A stretch of 64,000 bases of DNA from Streptomyces sp. NBC_00536 (lineage in GTDB: Bacteria > Actinomycetota > Actinomycetes > Streptomycetales > Streptomycetaceae), in assembly GCF_036346295.1 (NCBI RefSeq), contig NZ_CP107819.1:2604001-2668000 (forward strand). Reading direction: 5' to 3'. Below are positions 54,139-62,974 of this stretch, piece by piece. The position numbers were made by a program, and so were the translations under genes. The notes beneath the pieces are model-generated. The model saw only the letters and a program-made list of their open reading frames with translations, was not told the origin of the DNA and searched no databases. Every line of letters starts with the position of its first letter. Position 1 is the first letter of the stretch.

Positions 54139-54724
54139 ATCCCGTCCCCACGAAAAGCCAAGAACTGTCGGGCGGCCCCCGGGGGAAGGCATGGGGGACC
54201 TGACCCGTGACCCGGGGGTGGTGACGGGCGGGCCCGGTCCGGGGTGCGGCCAAGCCGCGCCCTCCGGGCGGACAAGCGACAAGCCGCACCTATATCGCTA
54301 CGCGCTCCTCTGGGAGCGGCGTCTGCAGCCCGCTTTAGGCTGGTGGGCGGTGCGGGAAGGCCGAAAGCTCGGCCAGATGAGCATGGAGCAGGGTCAAGCC
54401 ACCCCCGACACTTAACACCCCTCCAAAACACCCCTTTTGTTGCGCTTTGAACCCCTCACTTTGGGGCGGACGGCCGCCTGACCTGTCTCCACTTCGGCCT
54501 GACGGAAGTCCCAGCCCCAAACAGCCCGCAGACGCCTCCCCGAGCGCAACTGTGTAGCGATCTGCCCGCGCGCTTGTCGTCTGTTGCCTGTTCGCCCGGA
54601 GGGCGCGGCTGGGCCGCACCCGGCCGCTGGCCCACCCGCCCGGAACCCCGGTAAGTGGGCCCCTGTCCCCATGCCTTCCCCCGGGGGCCGCCCGACAGTT
54701 CTTGGCTTTTCGTGACGGGGCGCG

Positions 54725-54783
54725 CTGTCAAGGGTGGCCGAAGGCCATCGCGAAGCGACGCGACGAAGGAGCGCCCTTGACAG
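54725..54783. repeat. 60-nt hairpin unit of the right arm
   Basis: The same unit in opposite orientation, bounded by ctgtcaaggg (54725-54734) and cccttgacag (54774-54783). The interior differs from the left unit at a few positions, often at paired sites (for example tgcgg/ccgca-type against cgaagg changes). Confidence 0.7.
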
Positions 54784-54902
54784 CGTGACCCGGCACGAAG
54801 AGACAGTTGAACTGACGGGCAGCCCCCGGAACCCCACCGACCCCGGACGCGCACAACGCACCCTCTGCGGCGAAGCCGCACCCGGCGCCAGCCGGGCCCT
54901 TC

Positions 54903-55607
54903 CTACCAGGACCCCGTCGCCCTGACCCCCGCCAGTAGCCTCGCGACCTCGTCCGTGTCCAGGCGGAGCGCGGCGCCGACCGTGGTCAGGACCTCTCGCT
55001 CGGCCGGGATGTACGGGCCGTCCGCGAGGGCGATGCGCGCCGCCTGGAGGAGCAGCGACTCGCGGCCCGGGCCGGCCAGGTGCGGGGCCAGGGGTTCCAG
55101 TGCCTCGTGGAGCTCGATGGAGAGGGCCGCCCCGCAGCACTCCGGGCCGTCGTAGAGGCCCAGCCGTCCCTCGTCGGTGGCCAGCGCCTCGACCAGGGAC
55201 TCCAGCTGCTCCTCCGTGCAGTCCTGGAACCCCGCCGCCCGTACGGCGCCCACAGCGGCCTCCAGGGCGCTGCGCGAGGACGTACCGCCCGCCGCCAGGA
55301 CGGCGAGGGTGACCGTGTGGACGGCGTCCCGCAGCATCGCGGAGAACCGGGTGGTGGTCGGGTGGTCGAGCACGTCGGTGTCGTAGCGGTCGCGGCAGGC
55401 CGCGCATTCGACCACGGGGCCGACGGTGCCGCGCGGCAGCAGCGGCACGCCGAGGACGGTGAGCCGTCGACGGCCCGTCCGCCGCTTGTAGTTGCGGTCA
55501 CCGCCGCATCCGGGGCAGAAGAAGTCCCCGTCGCCCACGGTGTTCCAGGTGGTACGGATGCCCCACGCCGACAGCTTCCGGCCGGTCCCGCCCCGAACTG
55601 GCAGCAC
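54903..55607 (-). CDS. TerB-like protein with zinc ribbon
   Basis: A 234-residue protein. The N-terminal part has a zinc ribbon with CPGC (DFFCPGCGGD) and CAAC (VECAACRDRY). The C-terminal part, from about residue 85, is a helical TerB/DjlA-type domain (FSAMLRDAVHTVTLAVLAAGG; ARIALADGPYIPAEREVLTTVG; acidic metal-binding positions). TerB domains occur in tellurite resistance and phage- or stress-related systems, but many single proteins have no known role. GTG 55607 has ggagg 7 bp upstream and is preferred to 55637. The large inverted repeat starts only 16 bp after its stop. Confidence 0.8.
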   Translation of the reverse strand: MLPVRGGTGRKLSAWGIRTTWNTVGDGDFFCPGCGGDRNYKRRTGRRRLTVLGVPLLPRGTVGPVVECAACRDRYDTDVLDHPTTTRFSAMLRDAVHTVTLAVLAAGGTSSRSALEAAVGAVRAAGFQDCTEEQLESLVEALATDEGRLGLYDGPECCGAALSIELHEALEPLAPHLAGPGRESLLLQAARIALADGPYIPAEREVLTTVGAALRLDTDEVARLLAGVRATGSW

Positions 55608-55817
55608 GTTCGCACCTCCGTAACGGTCCGGCAACATCGCCGGGTTGGCGTGATGTTAGCCACATCGGTGAGCATGCGTCAGTCGTGTGACAAGACAACA
55701 TCGGTCGAGTCCGCGAGTTGGCCGAAGTGCGCCCCCGGCGGTACCCCGGGAATACCCCTCGATTTCCGCCCGAATCTCCCTCGTTCGAGGGACCCCGCCC
55801 ACACACCCCCGGATACA

Positions 55818-55857
55818 CCACGGCCCCGCCCCTCGCATGCGAGGGGCGGGGCCGTGG
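55818..55857 (-). terminator. Perfect 40-bp palindrome, probable leuA terminator
   Basis: The two 20-base arms (left arm ccacggccccgcccctcgca) are exactly complementary and adjacent, with the centre at gcatgc. It lies 7 bp beyond the leuA stop codon. No T-tract follows. Confidence 0.8.
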
Positions 55858-55864
55858 CTCAGCT

Positions 55865-57931
<2,067 letters not shown>

Positions 57932-57967
57932 TCAGACAGTCGAATGAATCATGGTTGCAGCTAGTGA

Positions 57968-57985
57968 CACTGGCATGACCCAGTG
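57968..57985. promoter_or_regulatory. Palindromic site overlapping an alternative start of the M4 protease gene
   Basis: cactgg (57968-57973) and ccagtg (57980-57985) flank 6 bases that include ATG 57975. The surrounding gtgacactgg / cccagtgccac extends the symmetry. The motif part gtgccac also occurs at 57860-57866 on the leuA side, so a regulator could bind both. It argues that translation starts downstream at 57999. Confidence 0.45.
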
Positions 57986-57998
57986 CCACATTGCCGCC

Positions 57999-59087
57999 AT
58001 GGATGCCACGCCTCACCACCCCGCACACCACTCCACACACCACCCCGTCTTCTGCACGATCGTGCCGCCGCACGTCCTCGACCGGATCGCCCGCTCCGAG
58101 GACACCCGCCGCGCCGACATCGCGCAGCGCACCCTGGAACACGACGCCCTCCAGCGCACCCGGCGCCGTCTCAACACCGTCCGCGGCATCACCGCCGCCC
58201 TCGGCACCCCGGCGTCCGAGACCCCGGACCGGACCATCTACGACGCCCAGCACCACACCCGGCTGCCCGGGAAGAAGGTCCGCGCCGAAGGCGGGCCGCT
58301 ACACAAGGACGCCTCCGTCAACCGCGCCTACGCCGGGCTCGGCTCCACCTTCGAGCTGTACCTGAAGGCGTACGGACGCCACTCGATCGACGGTTCGGGC
58401 CTGCCCCTGAACGCCAGCGTCCATTACGGCGAGCAGTACAACAACGCCTTCTGGGACGGCACCCAGATGGTCTTCGGCGACGGCGACGGCGACCTGTTCC
58501 TCGACTTCACCGTCTCGGTGGACGTGATCGGGCACGAGCTGACCCACGGGGTCACCCAGTACACGGCCAACCTGGAGTACTACGGCCAGTCCGGCGCCCT
58601 CAACGAGTCGATGTCGGACGTCTTCGGCTCGCTCATCAAGCAGTACTCCCTGGACCAGACGGCTCAGGACGCGGACTGGCTGATCGGCGCCGGGCTGCTC
58701 GGGCCGAACGTCAGCGGGGTCGCGCTGCGCTCCATGAAGGCGCCCGGCACGGCGTACGACGACGACGAGCTGGGCAAGGACCCGCAGCCCGCGACGATGG
58801 ACGGCTACGTCAAGACCAGCGGGGACAACGGCGGGGTGCACATCAACTCCGGCATCCCCAACCACGCCTTCTACCTGGCCGCCACCGAACTCGGCGGCAA
58901 GGCTTGGGAGCGGGCCGGGCAGATCTGGTACGACGCCCTGACCGGCGGGCAACTGGCCCAGGACGCCGACTTCGCCGCCTTCGCGCGGCTCTCGGTGGCC
59001 GCCGCGGCCACCCGCTTCGGGTCCGGCGGCGCCGAACACGAGGCACTACTGAAGGCCTGGTCCCAGGTGGGTGTGCCGACCGCGTAG
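57999..59087 (+). CDS. M4-family metalloprotease, protealysin-like (no signal peptide)
   Basis: A 362-residue thermolysin-family peptidase. The zinc site HELTH (about 178) with the third ligand Glu in LNESMSDVFG and the active-site His in DNGGVHINSGIPNHAFYLA are complete. A short propeptide carries the PPxxL-type motif VPPHVLDRIAR near residue 22, as in protealysin, where it inhibits until removed. No signal peptide or long PepSY/FTP prodomain is present, so the protein lacks a standard export signal. ATG 57999 is chosen because protealysin-type proteins begin shortly before this motif; 57975 and 57951 are alternatives. The next gene encodes its likely inhibitor. Confidence 0.9.
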   Translation: MDATPHHPAHHSTHHPVFCTIVPPHVLDRIARSEDTRRADIAQRTLEHDALQRTRRRLNTVRGITAALGTPASETPDRTIYDAQHHTRLPGKKVRAEGGPLHKDASVNRAYAGLGSTFELYLKAYGRHSIDGSGLPLNASVHYGEQYNNAFWDGTQMVFGDGDGDLFLDFTVSVDVIGHELTHGVTQYTANLEYYGQSGALNESMSDVFGSLIKQYSLDQTAQDADWLIGAGLLGPNVSGVALRSMKAPGTAYDDDELGKDPQPATMDGYVKTSGDNGGVHINSGIPNHAFYLAATELGGKAWERAGQIWYDALTGGQLAQDADFAAFARLSVAAAATRFGSGGAEHEALLKAWSQVGVPTA

Positions 59088-59105
59088 AGCCGGTAGACAG
59101 GTCCC

Positions 59106-59372
59106 ATGCTGATTCTTGTGGTGCGGACGGGCGGCTTCGCGGGCATCGAACGCCGGGTCGAGATCGATACCTCGGGCCTGCCCGACGAGGCGGAATGGCA
59201 GGCCCTGGCGCAGCTCGCGCTGCGTCCGGGTCCGCCGCATCCGACCGACCGGATCCGGGACGGGTTCTCGTACCGGATCACGGTCGACGGGCGGACGGTG
59301 CTGTGCCAGGACCCGAACCTCACCGACGCCCAGCGCCAACTGATCATCCGGGTCCTCAAAGAGGGTGCCTGA
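59106..59372 (+). CDS. Emfourin-like inhibitor of M4 protease
   Basis: An 88-residue protein: LILVVRTGGFAGIERRVEI at the start, then TSGLPDEAEWQALAQLA, SYRITVDGRTVLC and a helical end. The N-terminal beta-strands with GGFAG, the length and the position 18 bp after an M4 protease gene match emfourin, the protein inhibitor found in protealysin operons. It should bind and block the cytoplasmic protease. The family call is from pattern and context, not alignment. Confidence 0.75.
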   Translation: MLILVVRTGGFAGIERRVEIDTSGLPDEAEWQALAQLALRPGPPHPTDRIRDGFSYRITVDGRTVLCQDPNLTDAQRQLIIRVLKEGA

Positions 59373-59399
59373 CCAGGCCTCTTCTGTTTGGATGCCCGG

Positions 59400-60233
59400 A
59401 TGACCCTTCTCGATGACCTTGAGCGTTACTACGACACCGTGCCGCGGACCGGGGGTGCGCGGGCCGAGGGCTTCGGCCCGCTCACCCTGTTCGTGCAGGA
59501 GGGCACCGGCTGGCCCTACTACGCGCGCCCCGCCCTCGGCGACGGGACCGCGCCGGGTCCGGCGCCCGAGGTCAGCGTCGCCGACGTCATACGGGTCCGC
59601 GCCCGCCAGCGCGAGCTGGGCGTCCCCGAGGCCTTCGAATGGGTGGCCGAAAACACCCCCTCGCTGCGGGCCGCCGCGGAAGGCGCCGGACTGCATGTCC
59701 ATGCGCACCCGCTGATGGTTCTGGACCCGGACGCGGTACGGACTCCCCCGCATCCGGAGGTCCGGATGCTCGGCGCCGACGACCCCCTGCTGCGGGCGGC
59801 GGTGACCGTCCCGATGCTGGCCTTCGCCGCCCCCGGCACCGCCCGGGGCGCGGCGGGCCCGGCGGAACTGGCGGCCGCGGCCGCCGATCCGGCGAGCGGG
59901 ACCCGGCGGGCGCACGTGGCGCGGCGGATCGGCTCCGGTCAGACCGGGCTCGCGGCGGCGGTGCGCGACGGCGTCGTCCTGTGCTCGGGCCAGTACAACC
60001 CGGTGGGCACCACCGTCGAGGTCGCGGGCGTCGGCACCCTCCCGGCGGCCCGCCGCCAGGGGCTGGCCGAGGGCGTGACGGCGGCCCTGGTCGCGGACGC
60101 CCTGGCCGCCGGCGCGCGCACGGTGTTCCTCTCGGCGGGCGACGAGGACGTGGCCCGGATGTACGGGCGGATCGGATTCCGCCGGGTGGGCACGGCCCTG
60201 ATCGCGGAACCGCCGGAGGAGGGGACCGCGTAG
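59400..60233 (+). CDS. GNAT-family N-acetyltransferase
   Basis: A 277-residue protein. The C-terminal GNAT domain shows the acetyl-CoA loop VGTLPAARRQGLAEGVTAALV (R-x-x-G-L/A pattern) and the end SAGDEDVARMYGRIGFRRVGTALI, typical of motif B. The N-terminal half (about 1-120) is a diverged GNAT-like domain found in related actinobacterial proteins. Substrate unknown. ATG 59400 has no strong ribosome binding site; TTG 59388 is possible. It follows the inhibitor gene by 27 bp, so cotranscription with the protease pair is possible. Confidence 0.85.
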   Translation: MTLLDDLERYYDTVPRTGGARAEGFGPLTLFVQEGTGWPYYARPALGDGTAPGPAPEVSVADVIRVRARQRELGVPEAFEWVAENTPSLRAAAEGAGLHVHAHPLMVLDPDAVRTPPHPEVRMLGADDPLLRAAVTVPMLAFAAPGTARGAAGPAELAAAAADPASGTRRAHVARRIGSGQTGLAAAVRDGVVLCSGQYNPVGTTVEVAGVGTLPAARRQGLAEGVTAALVADALAAGARTVFLSAGDEDVARMYGRIGFRRVGTALIAEPPEEGTA

Positions 60234-60263
60234 CCACCGGCTCCCGGGGACACATCGGGGCGT

Positions 60264-60278
60264 TTGCCGGAACGGCAA
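60264..60278. promoter_or_regulatory. Small inverted repeat before the methyltransferase
   Basis: ttgccg and cggcaa flank gaa, followed by AT-rich caacaaactttg. It may be an operator or transcription start region about 95 bp before the start codon. Confidence 0.35.
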
Positions 60279-60371
60279 CAAACTTTGTCCCCGGTGCGGG
60301 GGCGGGCGCAGCATCGGGAGTGCAGGCAGCCACCCCGGCGCCCGGCGCCCGTACCGCAGGAAGAGGCCCCC

Positions 60372-61034
60372 ATGCCCGAGCAGACGCACGACCACCGGCC
60401 CGAGACGGCCACGGCCACGGCCACGGGAGCGGAGTACTGGGACGCCCGCTACCAGGAGAGCGAGCGGATCTGGTCGGGGAAGGCGAACGCGATCCTGGTC
60501 CGCGAGACCGAGGGCGTCACCCCGGGCCGCGCCCTGGACCTCGGCAGCGGCGAGGGCGGCGACGCGGTCTGGCTGGCCCACCACGGCTGGCGGGTCACCG
60601 CCACGGACATCTCCGCCGTCGCCCTGGAGCGGGGCGCCGCGCACGCCGCCGAGGCGGGAGTGGCCGACCGGATCGAGTGGCAGCGCCACGACCTGGCCGA
60701 GTCGTTCCCGGCCGGGGAGTTCGACCTGGTCACGGCGAGCTTCCTGCACTCCTACGGCGACTTCCCGCGCGAGCGGATCCTGCGCACCGCGGCCGGCTCG
60801 GTCGCCCCCGGCGGCATCCTGCTGATCGTGGGCCACGCGGGCTGGGCCGACTGGCAGCAGGACCGCCCCGAGGTCCGCTTCCCGACGCCGGAGCAGGTCG
60901 TGGCGGAACTGGAGCTGCCCGACGGCGCCTGGGAGGTGCTCCTGGCCGAGGAACACGAACGGGCCCAGGACCAGCCTGACGGCCGGCCCGGGACCCGGAC
61001 GGACAATGCGGTGAAGGTACGGCGGCTGCGGTAG
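60372..61034 (+). CDS. Class I SAM-dependent methyltransferase
   Basis: A 220-residue methyltransferase. Motif I is RALDLGSGEGGDAVWLAHHG (about 55-75), the acidic post-I residue is in VTATDISAVALERG, motif II HDLAESFPAGEFDLVTASFL, motif III VAPGGILLIVGH. It resembles the tellurite resistance TehB/thiopurine methyltransferase group, but the substrate is not certain. The start has gaagagg 8 bp upstream. A TerB-like gene in the same region is not adjacent, so a tellurite link would be speculation. Confidence 0.87.
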   Translation: MPEQTHDHRPETATATATGAEYWDARYQESERIWSGKANAILVRETEGVTPGRALDLGSGEGGDAVWLAHHGWRVTATDISAVALERGAAHAAEAGVADRIEWQRHDLAESFPAGEFDLVTASFLHSYGDFPRERILRTAAGSVAPGGILLIVGHAGWADWQQDRPEVRFPTPEQVVAELELPDGAWEVLLAEEHERAQDQPDGRPGTRTDNAVKVRRLR

Positions 61035-61064
61035 GCCCCGGCGGCAGGCGCGGGCGGCCCCGCC

Positions 61065-61079
61065 GGACGGAGTCCGTCC
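61065..61079. terminator. Small hairpin between methyltransferase and era
   Basis: ggacgga and tccgtcc form a 7-bp stem with a single central base, between two convergent stop codons. Possible bidirectional terminator. Confidence 0.45.
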
Positions 61080-61087
61080 AGGAGGGG

Positions 61088-62029
61088 TCAGAAACCGAGC
61101 TTGCGCAGCTGCTTCGGGTCGCGCTGCCAGTCCTTCGCGACCTTCACGTGCAGGTCGAGGAAGACCGGGGTGCCGAGCAGCGCCTCGATGTGCTTGCGCG
61201 ACTTCATCCCGACCTCCTTCAGGCGCGAGCCCTTCGGGCCGATGATGATGCCCTTCTGGCTCGGCCGCTCGATGTAGACGTTCGCGTGGATGTCCAGCAG
61301 CGGGCGGTCGGCCGGGCGGTTCTCGCGCGGGATCATCTCCTCGACGACCACGGCGATGGAGTGCGGCAGCTCGTCGCGCACGCCCTCCAGCGCGGCCTCG
61401 CGGATCAGCTCGGCCACCATCACCATCTCGGGCTCGTCGGTGAGGTCGCCCTCCGGGTAGAGCGGCGGGCTCTCCGGGAGCAGCGGGGCGATCAGGTCCG
61501 CCAGCAGCTGGACCTGGCTGTCGCCGACCGCGGAGACGGGGACGATCTCGGCCCACTCGAAGCCCAGCTCGGCGCCGAGCTGGTGGATGGCGAGCAGCTG
61601 CTCGGCCAGCGCCTTGGACTCGACCAGGTCGGTCTTCGTCACGATGGCGATCTTGGGGGTCTTCTTGATCCCCGCGAGTTCCTTGGCGATGAACTTGTCG
61701 CCGGGGCCGAGCTTCTGGTCGGCCGGCAGGCAGAAGCCGATGACGTCGACCTCGGACCAGGTGGCCCGTACGACGTCGTTCAGCCGCTCGCCCAGCAGGG
61801 TGCGGGGCTTGTGCAGGCCGGGGGTGTCGACCAGGACGAGCTGCGCGTCGGGGCGGTGCACGATGCCCCGGACCGTGTGCCGGGTGGTCTGCGGCCGGTT
61901 GGAGGTGATCGCGACCTTGGTACCCACGAGTGCGTTGGTCAGGGTCGACTTGCCCGCGTTGGGGCGGCCGACGAAGCATGCGAAGCCCGCGCGGTGCGGG
62001 GCGGTGGGCTCGGGGGAACGATCGCTCAT
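61088..62029 (-). CDS. era: GTPase Era
   Basis: A 313-residue GTPase needed for 16S rRNA maturation and 30S assembly. G1 GRPNAGKSTLTNALVG, G2 region TTRHTVRG, G3 VDTPGLHKP, G4 TKTDLV and the C-terminal KH domain with GIIIGPKGSRLKEVG are complete. ATG 62029 (MSDRSPEPTAPHRAGF) gives the usual length and has ggag 10 bp upstream. Oddly, the frame stays open far upstream with no stop codon, joining the preceding DUF916-like gene in frame; see that entry. Ordinary Era must be made from the internal start unless the fusion is processed. Confidence 0.94.
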   Translation of the reverse strand: MSDRSPEPTAPHRAGFACFVGRPNAGKSTLTNALVGTKVAITSNRPQTTRHTVRGIVHRPDAQLVLVDTPGLHKPRTLLGERLNDVVRATWSEVDVIGFCLPADQKLGPGDKFIAKELAGIKKTPKIAIVTKTDLVESKALAEQLLAIHQLGAELGFEWAEIVPVSAVGDSQVQLLADLIAPLLPESPPLYPEGDLTDEPEMVMVAELIREAALEGVRDELPHSIAVVVEEMIPRENRPADRPLLDIHANVYIERPSQKGIIIGPKGSRLKEVGMKSRKHIEALLGTPVFLDLHVKVAKDWQRDPKQLRKLGF

Positions 62030-62974
62030 ACGGGCCATTCTCCCCGATGCGGCTCCCAGCGCCGACCAGGCCACGGCGAGGAGGGCGAGCGCACCCGCCA
62101 GCGGGGTCCCCAGCCAGGGGTGCGCGGCGTAGTAGGCGGTGGCCCGGGCGGCGGCCCCGGAGGCCGTGGCGCGGACGGTCACGGTGGTCCGGTCGAGGGC
62201 GGGCGGGTCCGCCCAGTGCGCGGTGAGCCGGACCCGCTGGCCCGGCAGCAGCTCGCCGGGGGCGCTCGCCTCCTGGTGGAGCAGGGCGCGGCCGAGGGCT
62301 CCGGTCGCGGTGAGGGTGGTGCGGGGGTGCAGGGTGACGTTGCCGAGGTTGCGGAGCGTGTACGAGACCTGCGCGCCGGAGCCCTGGCGGGTGACGGCGA
62401 GCCCCTCCACGGCCAGGGCGGGCGCGGTCGGCCCGGCGACCCGGAGGTAGACCCGGGCGGCGACGGCCCGCTGGACGCCGATGCCCCCGGCCGGGGCGAC
62501 GGCGCCGGGGCGCTCCTCCAGGGCGACGACGGCCCCGGGGTGATCGCCGGGTTCGGCCCGTTCGGGGACGGTCAGGGTGAACGGCACGCTGACCGCGCCC
62601 CCGGCCGGGACGGTGACGCGGTCCTGCGCGAGCCGGGTCCAGGCGCCGGTGCCCTCCCGGGGTTCCTCGGGGCCGCGCGGGGCGAAGCCGCCGTCGCGGG
62701 CGGTGTTGTGGGCGTCGGCGGCGTAGAGCCGGAAGGTGAGGGGGCCGGGGGTGCGGTTGGTGACGGTGACGGCGTCGGAGACGGTGGTGCCGGGCGCGGC
62801 GGCGAGGTAGAAGTACGGGCGCTGGGCGATCGCGTTGGCGACGGGCAGGACGGACCACTGCCCGTCGTCGGCGGCCCGGGCCGCCCCGGCGGACCCGAAC
62901 GCGACGGTGATCGCGGCCAGCACCGCCGCGAGGAGCGAGAGCACCGGGGCCCGGGGCAGCGGGGCCCCGGTCAC
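62030..62974 (-). CDS. DUF916/WxL-interacting-type secreted protein, no stop codon before era
   Basis: The start is GTG 62974, overlapping the stop of the upstream gene (GTGA). A signal peptide follows (VLSLLAAVLAAITVAFGSAGAARA), then an extracellular beta-domain (ANAIAQRPYFYLAAAPGTTV; VTVTNRTPGPLTFRLYAADA) of DUF916 type, a second Ig-like domain (VSYTLRNLGNVTLHPRTTLTA) and a C-terminal membrane helix (LAGALALLAVAWSALGAA). In other bacteria such proteins assist WxL surface proteins. After the helix there is no stop: the frame reads GRMARMSDR straight into Era. Translated through, the product would have 628 residues, with Era on the cytoplasmic side of the helix. The end given here is only the era start. 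Confidence 0.75.

Larger units (their letters stand above)
53974..54886. repeat. Large imperfect inverted repeat, two diverged head-to-head copies of one non-coding element
   Basis: The left arm runs from about 53974 to 54410 and the right arm from about 54430 to 54886. Their outer 180 bp (54020-54197 against 54664-54840) agree almost base for base when one is inverted; the inner parts agree in blocks (gccgcgccctccgggcg, atcgctac, ggcgtctgc). Both arms start with a small gcggct-cgccgc hairpin. Each arm holds a 60-nt hairpin unit bounded by ctgtcaaggg and cccttgacag, listed separately. Overlapping ORFs of up to 160 codons exist on both strands but lack coding character, and translate to Arg/Gly/Pro-rich nonsense. 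I recall similar sequence from other Streptomyces intergenic regions. Confidence 0.8.

Noticed and set aside
60372..61034. Tellurite resistance locus made of the TehB-like methyltransferase and the TerB-like gene
   Set aside because: The two genes are 5 kb apart with leuA and a protease pair between them, so no functional link is supported.
59046..62858. Minus-strand ORF of 1270 codons
   Set aside because: It crosses era and several plus-strand genes in the wrong frame; no domain is visible.
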